Assembly: GCF_003148685.1 (NCBI RefSeq)
Contig: NZ_QGGR01000006.1
Location: 124,001-188,000 of the forward strand
Direction of reading: 5' to 3'
DNA length: 64,000 bases
Source of the DNA: Actinoplanes xinjiangensis
Lineage (GTDB): Bacteria; Actinomycetota; Actinomycetes; Mycobacteriales; Micromonosporaceae
Shown here: piece after piece, positions 1 to 10,676 of the stretch
Numbering within the stretch: position 1 is the stretch's first letter
Layout of the letters: each line of letters opens with the position of its first letter
The notes under the pieces: model-generated
The model's input: only the letters and a program-made list of their open reading frames with translations
Told to the model about the DNA's origin: nothing
Databases searched by the model: none
Translations under genes and position numbers: made by a program

Positions 1-2193
1 CTCCAGGGACGCCGGATAGTGCGCCTGCGCCTGCGCGGTGATCAGCAGGTTGTTGAGAGCGGCCAGCACCCCCACCCGGTCGTCGGCCGCACGGAACGTG
101 GCCAGACACTGCTCACCGAGCGTGCGCGCCTGCGCGAGGTCACCGGAGTTGCGGGCCAGCGCGGCGGCCGCCCGCAGCGCCCGGCCACGGAGCGACGGTG
201 CCGCCGACGGCGCGGCGTCCAGCGCGCGGCCGAGCCACTCCCGGCCCTCGATCATGCGCCCGGCGATCCACCAATACCACCACATTCCGGATGCGACGGT
301 CAGGCCGCGTTCCGGGTCCCCGTCCCGCAGCGACCAGTCGATCACCGCCACGATCGTGTCGTGATCAGCGGCGATGCCGCTCAGCCAGGCGGTGTGCCGC
401 GGCCCGTCCGACGGCGGCGGCACCGCGAGGCGACTCTCCCACAGATCGACGAGCCTCTGGTACGCGTGAACGCGCTCGTCACCGGTGAGACGTTCCCGCG
501 CGTACGCCCGGATGGTCTCGATGAGCCGGTAGCGCCCGTCGCGCCACTCGACCATCGAACGGTCGACGAGCTGGGTCAGCGGGTCGAGGGGATCCTCGCC
601 GTAGACGGCCTCGGCGGCGGCCGGGTCGAAGCCGCCGGCGAATACCCCGAGCAGGCGTAACAGGTCCTGCTGGGTGGGGTCGAGCAGGTCGTACCCCCAG
701 TCGATCGCCGCCCGCATGGTCTGGTGCCGCGCCACCGGCGACCGGCCGGTCAGCAGGTCGAGCCGCCGGTCCAGCCGCGACATGATCTCGGCGAGCGGCA
801 GCGCCCGCAGCCGGGCCGCGGCCAGCTCGATCGCCAGCGGCAGGCCGTCCAGCCGCCGGACCAGCTCCGCGGCGACCGCCTGCTCGGCCGGTGTGAGCCC
901 GGCACCACCACGCGCGGCCGCGACCCGATCGGCGAGCAGCCGCACCGCATCCGCCTGCGGATCGGTCACCCCGGGTGACGGTGTGGTCAGGCCGCCCAGG
1001 GGGAAGACGACCTCGCCCGGCAGCCCGAGCTGCTCGCGGCTGGTCGCCACCATCCGAAGGCCGGGGCAGGCCGCAAGCAGGATGTGCGCCAGTTCGGCCG
1101 CTTCCACCCGGAGGTGCTCGCAGTTGTCCAGGATCATCAGCACACGCCCGCCCGCCGGCCGGGTCTCCGCCGCGGCCGTCCCCGTCGTGACGGTCGCCGT
1201 CACGGGACCCAACATCCGGCCGCTGATCTGGGCGATCACCGTGTCCAGGATGGAGATGCCGGGTTCCTCGCGGATTCCGGCGGCCGCGGCGACCCGGACC
1301 GCGAGCGGCCCGTCACGGTGCTCGGCGAGTTCGACGACGTGCACCGCGTCGTACTCGACCGCGACCTCCCGGGCCACCTCCAGACTGATCCGGGTCTTCC
1401 CGGCACCACCCGGCCCGACCACGGTCAGTAACCGCGCCTCCCCGAGGAGGCCGAGGAGCCGGTCGATCTCCGCGCGGCGCCCGATGAACCGGTTACGCTG
1501 CGCCGGCAGACCCGGCGCGGGCCGGTCCAGCGTCGGATCCTGGCGCCGCACGGCCGCCGCGAGCGCCTCCAGCTCGCCACCCGGCCGGGCACCGAGATCG
1601 TCGAGAGCCTGCACGGTACGCCCGAACGCGCCCAGCGCCTCCCCGGCACGACCCGACCGGTACAGGGCCAGCATGAGCAGCCGGGCCAGGCTCTCATCGG
1701 TGGGTTGCGCGGCGGCCCACCCGGCCAGCTCGGTGGCCGCCTCGACGTGCCGCCCCTGGTCGAGGGCCTGTCGAGCCCACCGCAGCCGGGCGGTCAGCCG
1801 TCTCTCGTTCAGCCGGGCCGCGTCCGCCGCCACGGACGGTCCCGCGGCCACTGCCGCATAGGCGTCCCCACGCCACAGCCCCAGATCGCCGTCGTCCTCG
1901 AATTCGGCGGCGTCGAAGCCGGCCCCGTCCAGATCGAGCCGATAGCCGCCCGGCGCCGTCCGGATCCGATCACCGACCACCTTGCGCAGCGCCGACACGT
2001 GCATCTGGAGGGTCGCGCCGGCCGTCGACGGCGCCCCGTCCGGCCACAGTTCGCCGAGCAGCCGTTCCACGGTGACCGGCCGCCCGCGGGCCGCCAGCAG
2101 AACGGCGAGAAGCGCACGCGGTTTGGGCGGCAGGGCCGGTTCGCCGGTGTCGGTGAGCACCCGTACCGGCCCCAGAACCTCGAACCGCAGCAT
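1..2193 (-). CDS. AfsR/SARP-type transcriptional regulator with NB-ARC ATPase (3' end cut by window)
   Basis: The minus-strand frame opens at ATG 2193 and runs off the left edge without a stop. The N-terminus (MLRFEVLGPVRV, about residues 1-95) is an OmpR-like winged helix of the SARP type. A helical bacterial transcriptional activation domain follows to about residue 230. A Walker A motif GPGGAGKT lies near residues 259-266, with a Walker B-like VLMILDNCEHL downstream and an NB-ARC GLPLAIELAAARL segment after that. The visible C-terminal part is helical and TPR-like. Family members are ATP-controlled activators of secondary metabolism or morphogenesis; the target here is unknown. No pathway-specific cluster is visible in the window. 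The family call is firm, the role is inferred. Confidence 0.9.
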   Translation of the reverse strand, partial: MLRFEVLGPVRVLTDTGEPALPPKPRALLAVLLAARGRPVTVERLLGELWPDGAPSTAGATLQMHVSALRKVVGDRIRTAPGGYRLDLDGAGFDAAEFEDDGDLGLWRGDAYAAVAAGPSVAADAARLNERRLTARLRWARQALDQGRHVEAATELAGWAAAQPTDESLARLLMLALYRSGRAGEALGAFGRTVQALDDLGARPGGELEALAAAVRRQDPTLDRPAPGLPAQRNRFIGRRAEIDRLLGLLGEARLLTVVGPGGAGKTRISLEVAREVAVEYDAVHVVELAEHRDGPLAVRVAAAAGIREEPGISILDTVIAQISGRMLGPVTATVTTGTAAAETRPAGGRVLMILDNCEHLRVEAAELAHILLAACPGLRMVATSREQLGLPGEVVFPLGGLTTPSPGVTDPQADAVRLLADRVAAARGGAGLTPAEQAVAAELVRRLDGLPLAIELAAARLRALPLAEIMSRLDRRLDLLTGRSPVARHQTMRAAIDWGYDLLDPTQQDLLRLLGVFAGGFDPAAAEAVYGEDPLDPLTQLVDRSMVEWRDGRYRLIETIRAYARERLTGDERVHAYQRLVDLWESRLAVPPPSDGPRHTAWLSGIAADHDTIVAVIDWSLRDGDPERGLTVASGMWWYWWIAGRMIEGREWLGRALDAAPSAAPSLRGRALRAAAALARNSGDLAQARTLGEQCLATFRAADDRVGVLAALNNLLITAQAQAHYPASLE

Positions 2194-2316
2194 CCGCCCG
2201 ATGTTACGGGCCCCGGACCCCTCCACCGGGTCGCCCGGAAGTGTGGCGCGTCGACGGCCCCGTGGATCGCCGGTGCCGATCCACGGCCGCCGCGCGGAGG
2301 GATCAGAGCGGAGGGA

Positions 2317-2610
2317 TCAGAGCAGGGTCACCGGATAGAGCTCGGTCCGGGCGATCGCAGCGTCCCGGTCGGCGGCGAGCGTGGCGCGGCGTGGATCGGC
2401 CAGGAATCCGTCGTAACCGGCCTGTCCGGCGAAGGCGATCAGCTGGGTCTCGTCCGGAGCACCCTCCGGGGCGCCCGGCAGAGTACGGGCCCGCTGGAGC
2501 ACGTGACCGCCATGCTCGGCGAGCAGCGCCAGAACGGTGTCCTCGTAGGCGGCCATCGCGTCGGCCGCGCCCGGCCGGGCCCACAACAGCACGCACAGTC
2601 GGATCGTCAC
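2317..2610 (-). CDS. small dimeric alpha/beta-barrel-like protein
   Basis: This is a 97-residue protein from a GTG start at 2610. It begins with a beta strand (TIRLCVLLWARPG), continues with a helix (ADAMAAYEDTVLALLAEHGG), then strand-helix-strand units containing DETQLIAFAGQAGYDGFLAD. That layout fits the DUF1330/EthD-like dimeric ferredoxin-fold (ABM-type) superfamily. No catalytic residue can be assigned. It starts 12 bp beyond the stop of the upstream secreted-protein gene on the same strand, so it could be cotranscribed with it, although no obvious Shine-Dalgarno sequence is present. The fold is inferred from pattern alone. Confidence 0.6.
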   Translation of the reverse strand: MTIRLCVLLWARPGAADAMAAYEDTVLALLAEHGGHVLQRARTLPGAPEGAPDETQLIAFAGQAGYDGFLADPRRATLAADRDAAIARTELYPVTLL

Positions 2611-2621
2611 ACCGCAGAACC

Positions 2622-4304
2622 CTAATGCTCCTTGATCTGTACGGTCACCGACCCCGCATGATCGTGATCGGGGTCGACCTCCAGCAGGTAGGTCCCGGAC
2701 GCCGGCGGGGTGAACGTGATGGTCTCCCCGTCGGGGTCAGCGGCGGAGACGTAACTGCGCAGACCGACGTTGCCGGCGCCGTCCGGGGCGAGCAGGTCGA
2801 GGGCGGCACCCACCTCAGGGAGCTGGTCGGCGTGGACGACCACGTCGAGCCACTGGCCGGCGGTCACGTCGAAGCGGACGAACGCCCGGCCGCCCGGCTC
2901 GGGTGTCCGGGCGAGCACCGCCGGCCCGCCCACCTCGGCGGCGACCGTGGACGATCCGACCACCCGCACGGCGAACCGCCCGGTGGACAGGCCGTCCGGC
3001 TCGATCTGGACGGTGTGCGGGCCGGCCGACCGGGTGGTGAACGAGGTGTCCGTGAAGTCGTGGCGTACCCCGGCGCCCAGCGCCCCCGAGGCGATGGTCG
3101 TGCCGTGCGGCGAACGTACCGTGACGTCCGTGAGCCGCTCATCGGGTTCGAGGGCCTTGGTGGTGATCAGCGCGGTGAGCCGCTCGCCGGCCGCGGCCGG
3201 GACGGTGACGAAGCCGGGCCGGCCCGGCCGGTCGATGTCGAGTTCGACCGCGGGGCCCCCGACCCGGGCGGTCGCGGTGGCGGCTTCAAGGACGGCGACG
3301 TCCACCTTCCCCTTCGCCAACGGATCGGCATCCAGCCTGACCAGGTGCCGGCCGGTCCGGTGCACGGGGAAGCCGAGGACCGTCAGGTCAGTCTGTTCCT
3401 CGGAGCCGCTGCCGATCGTCCGGCCGTCGGATCCCTCGACGGTGAGCTGCACCGCATAGGTGTTCAGCAGGCCGGCGCCGCGGGCCACCACGAACAGCCG
3501 CCGCCCCTCGATCGCCGGGAAGGTCGCGGTGAGCTGCCGGCCGGGCCGGTCGAACGTCAGCGGCAGGTCCGGACCGTTCACGGTGATCGACTCGGGTTCG
3601 GCCGGCGACGTCAGGTAGACGGTCACCGTGCCGACGGCGTCGCCGGAGGCGGACATCTCCAGGGCGTATGTCCCGGTCGCCGGGGCCACGATATCCAGCT
3701 CCGGTGCGACGGAGCTGAGGCCGGGATCGTAGATCGTGCCCAGTTCCCGGCCGCCCGGCTCGTGGACGGCCAGCCGGACGTCCTGTTCGGGTGATGCGTC
3801 GTCGCTGCGCGCGACGACGGTGAACGGTTTCCCGGCGATCGCCGGGAAGGTGACGAAGACACGCTCGCCCGGCTTGCTGATCGACAGGGTGAGCGGCGGT
3901 CCGTCCATCGTCGTGGTCTTGCGGGTGGTGCCGACCAGCTGGAGAGTGCCGGTGCCGCCGGCCGGGTCCACCACCTCGGCGATGTAGACGTCGTCGGCCG
4001 GCGCGTCGACCCGGGCGAGGGAGACGGGTTCCCACCAGGCCGAGCGGGTGATCTCGGCGCCGTCCGCTGTGCGGATCACCACTTGGGGCGTGCTGTCGGC
4101 GGGCAGTGTTCCGCGGCGCAGCACGACGGTCAGGCGGTCACCGTCGGTCGCCTCGAACGTGGCGCGGTTCGCGCTGATCGGCTCCGCGTTCAGGATGAGG
4201 CGCTTGTCTTCGTACTCCCGCAGGGGACTCGACGCCGCGCCGGACAGCGTGACGACGACCATCGCACCGGTGAATGCCGCCGCAAGGCGGCGGAGAATCC
4301 GCAC
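2622..4304 (-). CDS. secreted multi-domain beta-sandwich protein
   Basis: A GTG start at 4304 gives 560 residues whose N-terminus (VRILRRLAAAFTGAMVV then AASS) is a good Sec signal peptide. An in-frame GTG at 4361 would add 19 polar residues and is less likely. The mature part is a string of about four to five beta-rich repeats. Each carries a phrase like GERVFVTFPAIAGKPFTVVA, RQLTATFPAIEGRRLFVVA or GRAFVRFDVTAGQWLDVVV, and ends in a GTYLLEVDPD or HTVQIEPD type strand. This resembles bacterial pre-peptidase C-terminal (PPC-like) jelly-roll repeats. No catalytic domain is seen, so an extracellular binding role is likely. The partner is unknown. Confidence 0.7.
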   Translation of the reverse strand: MRILRRLAAAFTGAMVVVTLSGAASSPLREYEDKRLILNAEPISANRATFEATDGDRLTVVLRRGTLPADSTPQVVIRTADGAEITRSAWWEPVSLARVDAPADDVYIAEVVDPAGGTGTLQLVGTTRKTTTMDGPPLTLSISKPGERVFVTFPAIAGKPFTVVARSDDASPEQDVRLAVHEPGGRELGTIYDPGLSSVAPELDIVAPATGTYALEMSASGDAVGTVTVYLTSPAEPESITVNGPDLPLTFDRPGRQLTATFPAIEGRRLFVVARGAGLLNTYAVQLTVEGSDGRTIGSGSEEQTDLTVLGFPVHRTGRHLVRLDADPLAKGKVDVAVLEAATATARVGGPAVELDIDRPGRPGFVTVPAAAGERLTALITTKALEPDERLTDVTVRSPHGTTIASGALGAGVRHDFTDTSFTTRSAGPHTVQIEPDGLSTGRFAVRVVGSSTVAAEVGGPAVLARTPEPGGRAFVRFDVTAGQWLDVVVHADQLPEVGAALDLLAPDGAGNVGLRSYVSAADPDGETITFTPPASGTYLLEVDPDHDHAGSVTVQIKEH

Positions 4305-4361
4305 CTCAGAAACGCTAGGCGGTTTTCCGCCGGTCTGTGGACGTTTCGGCACGCTCGTCAC

Positions 4362-4784
4362 TGCGGCTGAGGGTCAGACCCCGGCGGTACGGTTCGCGGG
4401 CCGCCGGGGAGAACGGCGGTCGATCGAGAACGGGGACGGCCCACGCGACAGCGGCGACAGCCAGCCGGGTTCTTCCGGCTGGTTCTGGCCGCTGTCTCCG
4501 GGGCCGTGAGACACCGGTGACAGCCAGCCGGGTCTTTCCGGCTGGTTCTGGCCGCTCTTTCGAGGGCCGTGAGACAGCGGTCAGGACCAGCCGGACAAGA
4601 GCGGTGCCCAACGGTAAGTGGGCGCTCCCGTTCATCACCGTGTCGGGGGTGCTCAGCAGCGCCTCGATTCATGCGCCAGCTGAGGTCGGTCCTCCCTTCT
4701 ACGGGGAGGTGCGGTCGGTGGCGGACAGGGCCGGCCGCCGGAGGTGCGGGATCGGTCGCCGTGGGTGCCGTGGCCGGGTGTCCC
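4362..4784. other. intergenic region carrying two 63-bp direct repeats
   Basis: There is no convincing gene in this 423-bp gap. Several overlapping minus-strand frames are open because of high GC, including one of 107 codons (4638-4315) that translates the repeats into a duplicated 21-residue unit. None has a good ribosome binding site or recognisable domain. The two direct repeats are listed separately. Confidence 0.6.
4456..4578. repeat. two tandem near-identical 63-bp direct repeats with internal hairpin
   Basis: Copy 1 starts at 4456 and copy 2 at 4519, a period of exactly 63 bp. Both begin GACAGCCAGCCGGGT and end in GGCCGTGAGACA plus CCG or GCG. They differ at only a few positions (TTCTTCC against CTTTCC, GTCTCC against CTTTCG). 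Each unit holds a short hairpin, AGCCGG then CCGGCT, separated by six bases. A third, partial echo of the CCGGC stem follows near 4588. The function is unknown. Confidence 0.8.
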
Positions 4785-5807
4785 TCAGCGTGGGGTGAAG
4801 CAGGCGTCGACCACCGCGGGGGACACCTCAGCGAGGGTGGAGGGCTGCCAGCGGGGCCGACGGTCCTTGTCGATGATCTGGGCGCGGATCCCCTCGGCGA
4901 GATCGGGTAGCCGCAGCAGCGCCGCCGACAGGCGGTACTCCTGGTCGAGAGCCTGCCGGAGGTCCGGCATGCCGGCCGCGGACCGCAGCGACCGCAGGGT
5001 CACGACCAGCGACGTCGGCGATTTGGTGGTGATCTCCTTGGCCGCCGCCTGTGCCCCGGGCGCCGGGGAGGACGCGAGGCGGCCGACGATCGCGGTGACG
5101 TCGTCGCCCGCGTAGCAGTCGTCGATCCACGCACGGGCGCCGGCGAGGTCGCCCGGTGGGGGAGAGGCGGCGAACGCGGCCACCACCTCGGCGGCATCGC
5201 CGGTCTCCAGGGCGGCTGCCAACTCGTCGAGGCGTGCGGACGGGACGAACACGTCGGCGAGACCGGCGGCCACGGCGTCGGCGGCGCCGATCGTGCCGCC
5301 GGTCAGTGCGAGATGTGTGCCGAGTTCGCCGGGGGCGCGGGCGAGGAGCCACGATCCGCCCACATCGGGGTGGAAGCCGATGCCCACCTCGGGCATCGCC
5401 AGCCGGGAGCGTTCGGTGACGACCCGCAGCGACGCGTGCGCGGAGACGCCGATGCCGCCGCCCATGACCAGGCCGTCCATGAACGCGACGACCGGTTTCG
5501 GATACTCGGCGAGTTCGGCGTTGAGCCGGTACTCGTCGGCCCAGAAGTCCAGCGATCCGGTGCCGCCGGAGACGGCGTCGGCGTGCATGGCCCGCAGGTC
5601 GCCTCCGGCGCACAGGCCACGCGGCCCGGCGCCGCTGATCAGCACGGCCCGCACCCGGTCCGTTTCCGACCAGCCGGCGAGCGTACGCCGCAGGATGCCG
5701 ACCATCTCGGCGGTGAGGGCGTTGATCGCCGCCGGCCGGTTGAGGATGAGCCGGCCGAGCCCGCCGGTCACCTCGGCGCGGACGGGCGGATCGCTCGATG
5801 CGGACAT
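4785..5807 (-). CDS. enoyl-CoA hydratase/isomerase family protein, 3-hydroxyisobutyryl-CoA hydrolase-like
   Basis: The chosen ATG at 5807 gives 340 residues (MSASSDPP...) and follows a GAGGG site. An upstream in-frame start at 5870 would add 21 unconserved residues. The crotonase core is clear: GRLILNRPAAINALT near the N-terminus, the oxyanion-hole segment GLCAGGDLRAMH, and MGGGIGVSAHASLRVVTERS with MPEVGIGFHPDVGGSW. The GGDLR and FPDVGGS-type motifs, plus a long C-terminal helical extension (LRSAAGMPDLRQALDQEYRL), match 3-hydroxyisobutyryl-CoA hydrolases of valine catabolism better than plain enoyl-CoA hydratases. No other valine-pathway gene is adjacent, so the substrate is inferred from family resemblance. 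Confidence 0.85.
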   Translation of the reverse strand: MSASSDPPVRAEVTGGLGRLILNRPAAINALTAEMVGILRRTLAGWSETDRVRAVLISGAGPRGLCAGGDLRAMHADAVSGGTGSLDFWADEYRLNAELAEYPKPVVAFMDGLVMGGGIGVSAHASLRVVTERSRLAMPEVGIGFHPDVGGSWLLARAPGELGTHLALTGGTIGAADAVAAGLADVFVPSARLDELAAALETGDAAEVVAAFAASPPPGDLAGARAWIDDCYAGDDVTAIVGRLASSPAPGAQAAAKEITTKSPTSLVVTLRSLRSAAGMPDLRQALDQEYRLSAALLRLPDLAEGIRAQIIDKDRRPRWQPSTLAEVSPAVVDACFTPR

Positions 5808-6013
5808 GCCCTCGATCTTCCACCGACATCGCTCACGTACCGGGACCGGGGTGACCCCGGTCGGTCCCACGATCGTCGCCGGACGTCCCGGGCCGTCGGG
5901 CGGTGCAGGCTCGCTGCCGAACGTCCCGGACCGTAGGGCAAGTGCGTCGGGTGGTATCGGTCATGGACGGCGGGCGGGATGAACAGGGCCCGTGGCCGGT
6001 GTCCGGGGAGGGC

Positions 6014-6523
6014 TCAGACCACGGTGTGGGTGAATGCGTCGGTCAGCGGCCCGCCGGAGCGGCGCAGTGTCGCGAGGGCCCGGCTGGCGCGGCTCTTCAC
6101 CGTTCCGGCGGAGCAGTCGAGCTGGGCGGCGATCTCCTGTTCGGAGAGACCCGCCCAGTAGCGCAGCACCAGCACTACCCGCTGGCCGGCCGGCAATTCG
6201 CGCAGGGCGGCCAGGACCACCTCGGTGGTGTCCCGGACGTCGAAGGCGTCGACCTCGGTGGCCCGGTCCGGTGGTGCGGCGGCGGGTAGCTCGCGACGCC
6301 ACAACCGGCGTCCGGCGCGCCACGCGGCTCGTACCATGACCTGTCTGGTGTAGCCCTCCGGATCGCCGTCCGGATGCAACCGCTGCCAGGCGCGGTGGGT
6401 TTTGACCAGCGCCTCCTGGGCGAGGTCCTCGCCGTGGCCGCGGTCGCCGGTGAGCAGGGTGCCGTAGCGGACGAGCGCCGGGTAGCGGGCGCCGACGAAC
6501 ACGGCGAATCCGTCGTCGGTCAC
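6014..6523 (-). CDS. RNA polymerase sigma factor, ECF type (SigE-like family)
   Basis: The GTG start at 6523 gives 169 residues. Region 2 includes RYGTLLTGDRGHGEDLAQEALVKTHRAW. Region 4 includes LRELPAGQRVVLVLRYW followed by the helix-turn-helix LSEQEIAAQLDCSAGTVKSR. The length is typical for actinobacterial SigE-family ECF factors. The start codon overlaps the stop of the upstream membrane-protein gene by 4 bp (GTGA), so the two are translationally coupled. That partner comes first in the operon, which is the reverse of the usual sigma then anti-sigma order. The promoter set is unknown. Confidence 0.9.
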   Translation of the reverse strand: MTDDGFAVFVGARYPALVRYGTLLTGDRGHGEDLAQEALVKTHRAWQRLHPDGDPEGYTRQVMVRAAWRAGRRLWRRELPAAAPPDRATEVDAFDVRDTTEVVLAALRELPAGQRVVLVLRYWAGLSEQEIAAQLDCSAGTVKSRASRALATLRRSGGPLTDAFTHTVV

Positions 6524-7614
6524 CGTGCACCGATCCCGAAGATCGTCATCAGTTCGGTGATCGTGGCGTCGTCGAGGCGGACCCGTCCGCCGTGTGAGGA
6601 GACCGCCTCCTGGCAGGCGCCGAGCGAGATCACCACCCGGAAGACGGTCGGGTCCGACGGCTCGTAGGACTGCGTCTGCGCGTCGGGCAGGAACGTGATC
6701 TGGGCCGTCTGCTGTGAAGCGTTGGCGCAGGCGTCCGCATTCTCCACCACGTCGGTCTGGGCGCGCAGGACCTGGAGGAGCCGGGTGATCGAGGCGTCGC
6801 CGGTCAGTTCCCCGACCACGCCGGGTCCTGAGAAGGTCGCGTGGGGTCCGGAGAAGGTCGCGACGGACCCGGAGAAGTAGGCCCGGGCAGCGGTCTCGGG
6901 CAGGGTGAGGACACCTGCGCTGATCGGGGCGGTCCGCGTCGGCCTGATCAACTGCCGGTAGGCCTGGTTGTCGGCGAACAGGCGGTACGTGACGAGGGAC
7001 CACGGCATCACCATCACGCTGCGATACTGCACCTGGTTCGTCCGCGGGTGCCGGTCGCGGGTGCTCGGGCCGAGCCAGGCCGGTTCGCCGCCGGGCAGGG
7101 TGATCGTCGCCGGTGGGGCGTCGGTCATCCGGACGGTACCGTCGTCGTCCCGCTCGCGGGTGCCCGTCCGGTCGACGGTGCGGTCGCCGGACCCGAACAC
7201 CTCCACGCCGACCAGGCAGTCGCCGGCCTCGGCGTTGACGACGACCACGACGTCCTCTCCGGCGGCCGGGTCGCACTGCGCCTTCCGGGGGCCGTCGAGG
7301 GCCTGCCAATCCTCGGGGATCTGCATCTCCAGGGTTCCGGCGACCATCCTGCCGTCCACGATCCGGGGTACCGGCGGGGTGCCGGCGACCCGGCCGGCTG
7401 TCCTCAGCGGTGCGGTCCGCTCCGCGTCCGCCCTGTTCAGCACCAGACCACCGGCGGTGATCGCGCCGACGGCCAGCACCGCCGCCGTCATCCCCGCCGT
7501 GGCCCGCCGCCGCGCCGTGCGCTCACGTCGCAGGATCGATCCCACCGGGTCCGCGTCCCGTGGTTCGAGCGGGCCGACCGCGTCGTCGAGCAACTGTCCG
7601 AGCCGTTCTGTCAT
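6520..7614 (-). CDS. membrane protein in the anti-sigma position (single TM, extracytoplasmic domain)
   Basis: The ATG at 7614 (MTERLGQLLDD) follows a GGAGCGGAC site and gives 364 residues. A GTG at 7641 sits too close to its GGGAGG to be used. A basic, cytoplasmic N-terminal stretch (RRERTARRRATAG) precedes one transmembrane helix (TAAVLAVGAITAGGLVL, about residues 41-58). The rest would lie outside the membrane. No ZAS zinc motif is visible, so an anti-sigma role rests only on coupling to the sigma gene. Around 6823-6885 three 21-bp units encode a tandem ATFSGP-type heptapeptide. Confidence 0.65.
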   Translation of the reverse strand: MTERLGQLLDDAVGPLEPRDADPVGSILRRERTARRRATAGMTAAVLAVGAITAGGLVLNRADAERTAPLRTAGRVAGTPPVPRIVDGRMVAGTLEMQIPEDWQALDGPRKAQCDPAAGEDVVVVVNAEAGDCLVGVEVFGSGDRTVDRTGTRERDDDGTVRMTDAPPATITLPGGEPAWLGPSTRDRHPRTNQVQYRSVMVMPWSLVTYRLFADNQAYRQLIRPTRTAPISAGVLTLPETAARAYFSGSVATFSGPHATFSGPGVVGELTGDASITRLLQVLRAQTDVVENADACANASQQTAQITFLPDAQTQSYEPSDPTVFRVVISLGACQEAVSSHGGRVRLDDATITELMTIFGIGAR

Positions 7615-7780
7615 GTCCGCTCCGTTCGGGTCCTTCGTCACCCTCCCAAAGACATCGACCGCCGGAATGGTTCCACAGCATCGGGTGGGCGCGGGCGGTT
7701 CGCGTACTTCGACGATCAGTGACCGGTATGGTTGCGGCGGCGGAAAGAGATCGCCGCTCGCGGCGGACTGTGAGGACAGG

Positions 7781-9331
7781 GTGCCTGACCGCGACCCGAT
7801 GAGCGCCGGCCACGAGGCGGCGATCGAGCACGCCTATCTGCTCATCGAGGCTGCCCAGGGGCACAACGACGCGGCCGCGGTGGAGCGGGCCGAGCATGAG
7901 GCGCGGGCCTGTGGCTGGGAGGACGTGCGCCTTCTCCTGCACATGGCCCGGTCGCTGGCCTGCCTCGAGGACGGGGTCGACGACACCGAGCACGTCAACG
8001 CGATGCTCGACACGGCTCTGCTGCTGGGTGATCCGGACCTGCTCGCGCTGTCGGTGGCCCTCAAGGCGCTGCGCTGTGCCGCCCGGCGCCGGCTCGCGAC
8101 GACCGGGGAGTCGGCGGCCGCGCTGCTGGTGGAGGCGGTGGTGCTGCTCGACGAGGCGGACGGCGACGGCCTGTTGGTGCACCGGGCCAACGCGCTGATC
8201 GAGGTCGCCTGTGTCGCCCACGAGCTGGGGTTCTGGGAGCTGGCGCAGGAGTATTACGAGCTCACCGGGCAGGCGCTCGCCGTGCCGGAGACCCGCTGGG
8301 CCGCGACGATCCGCCGGCAGGCGCGGGTGGTGTCGATCAACTCCTTCGACCTGGCGCTGGACTGGGCGAGTTGCCTGGCCGCGATCGGCCAGTGGGAGGG
8401 GGCGGCCGCCCGGGCCCGCACCGCGCTGGCGATCGGCGACCCGACCGATCCGGGGTGGCCACCGGGCTGGGTGGTGGAGGTGCACGGCATGCAGCACCTG
8501 CTGGCCGCGATCGCCGGGGATCCCGCCATGCCGGCGGAGGGCCGGGTCGCGGCGCTGGGCGGGGCGTTCACCGCGGCCCGCGAGGGGGACGCCGAAGCCG
8601 CGGCGCGACTGGCCGGGCAGGCCGGCGACGACGTCGGCATCCCGCTGCCGAACGGCACGAAGCTGCTGCGCCTGTCGCTCGCCGCGAAGCGGCCGGGAAC
8701 CAACCCCGAGGCCATCCGGTACGGCGACGAACTGGCCGTACTGCGCTGGAACGACCGGCTGGACCGGATGTCCGGCATGCGCGACGCGATCGCCGTGGAG
8801 CGCCGCCGCCGCGACCACGAGCAGTTGCGCCGCGACCTGGTGGTGGACGAGCTGACCGGCCTGGCGAACCGTCGCGGCTACCAGGCCTATCTCTCGGGGC
8901 TGGGGGAGCGGACCGGGCCGGAGGAGAGGCCCGACGAGCAGGCGTACGCCGTCATGATGATCGACGTCGACCATTTCAAAGCGGTCAACGACGGGTTCGG
9001 CCATGACGTGGGTGACCTCGTGCTGGCCCGGCTGGGGCAGATCCTGGCGCTGCACGTGCGCCCGGTGGACCTGGCGGCCCGGATGGGCGGTGACGAGTTC
9101 GTGGTCATCCTGGCCGACGTGCACACCGGGATCCCGACGTCCCGGGCGCAGCAGATCCTGGAGGCGGTCCGCACACATCCGTGGGACGACATGGCCGCGG
9201 GGCTGAACGTGTCGGTGAGCATCGGCGTGCATCACGGCAGCCGGCGCGAGCTGCCCGCGCTGTTGACCGACGCGGACCGCAGCCTCTATCACGCCAAGCA
9301 CGACGGACGCGGCCGGGTCTGGGCAGACTGA
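7781..9331 (+). CDS. diguanylate cyclase (GGDEF) with helical TPR-like N-terminal region
   Basis: The GTG at 7781 follows GAGGACAG and gives 516 residues; the ATG at 7799 is an alternative. Residues 1 to about 330 are helical and TPR-like (ALLLGDPDLLALSVALKAL, LDWASCLAAIGQWEGAAARA), without transmembrane segments, so the enzyme is cytosolic. The GGDEF domain begins at DELTGLANRRGYQAYL. It has an intact GGDEF active site at residues 436-440 and an RxxD inhibitory site (RPVD, residues 427-430) five residues upstream. It should convert two GTP to c-di-GMP with product inhibition. No EAL domain is attached. It stands alone between divergent and unrelated genes. Confidence 0.93.
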   Translation: MPDRDPMSAGHEAAIEHAYLLIEAAQGHNDAAAVERAEHEARACGWEDVRLLLHMARSLACLEDGVDDTEHVNAMLDTALLLGDPDLLALSVALKALRCAARRRLATTGESAAALLVEAVVLLDEADGDGLLVHRANALIEVACVAHELGFWELAQEYYELTGQALAVPETRWAATIRRQARVVSINSFDLALDWASCLAAIGQWEGAAARARTALAIGDPTDPGWPPGWVVEVHGMQHLLAAIAGDPAMPAEGRVAALGGAFTAAREGDAEAAARLAGQAGDDVGIPLPNGTKLLRLSLAAKRPGTNPEAIRYGDELAVLRWNDRLDRMSGMRDAIAVERRRRDHEQLRRDLVVDELTGLANRRGYQAYLSGLGERTGPEERPDEQAYAVMMIDVDHFKAVNDGFGHDVGDLVLARLGQILALHVRPVDLAARMGGDEFVVILADVHTGIPTSRAQQILEAVRTHPWDDMAAGLNVSVSIGVHHGSRRELPALLTDADRSLYHAKHDGRGRVWAD

Positions 9332-9403
9332 CCAGCGAACAGGGCCGAAGACCTGCTGTTCTGAGCAATCTGTCCGGCGGAAAGTGAACTTGTTGTGCAG
9401 TGA

Positions 9404-10660
<1,257 letters not shown>

Positions 10661-10676
10661 TCGCGGGAGGGCGACG

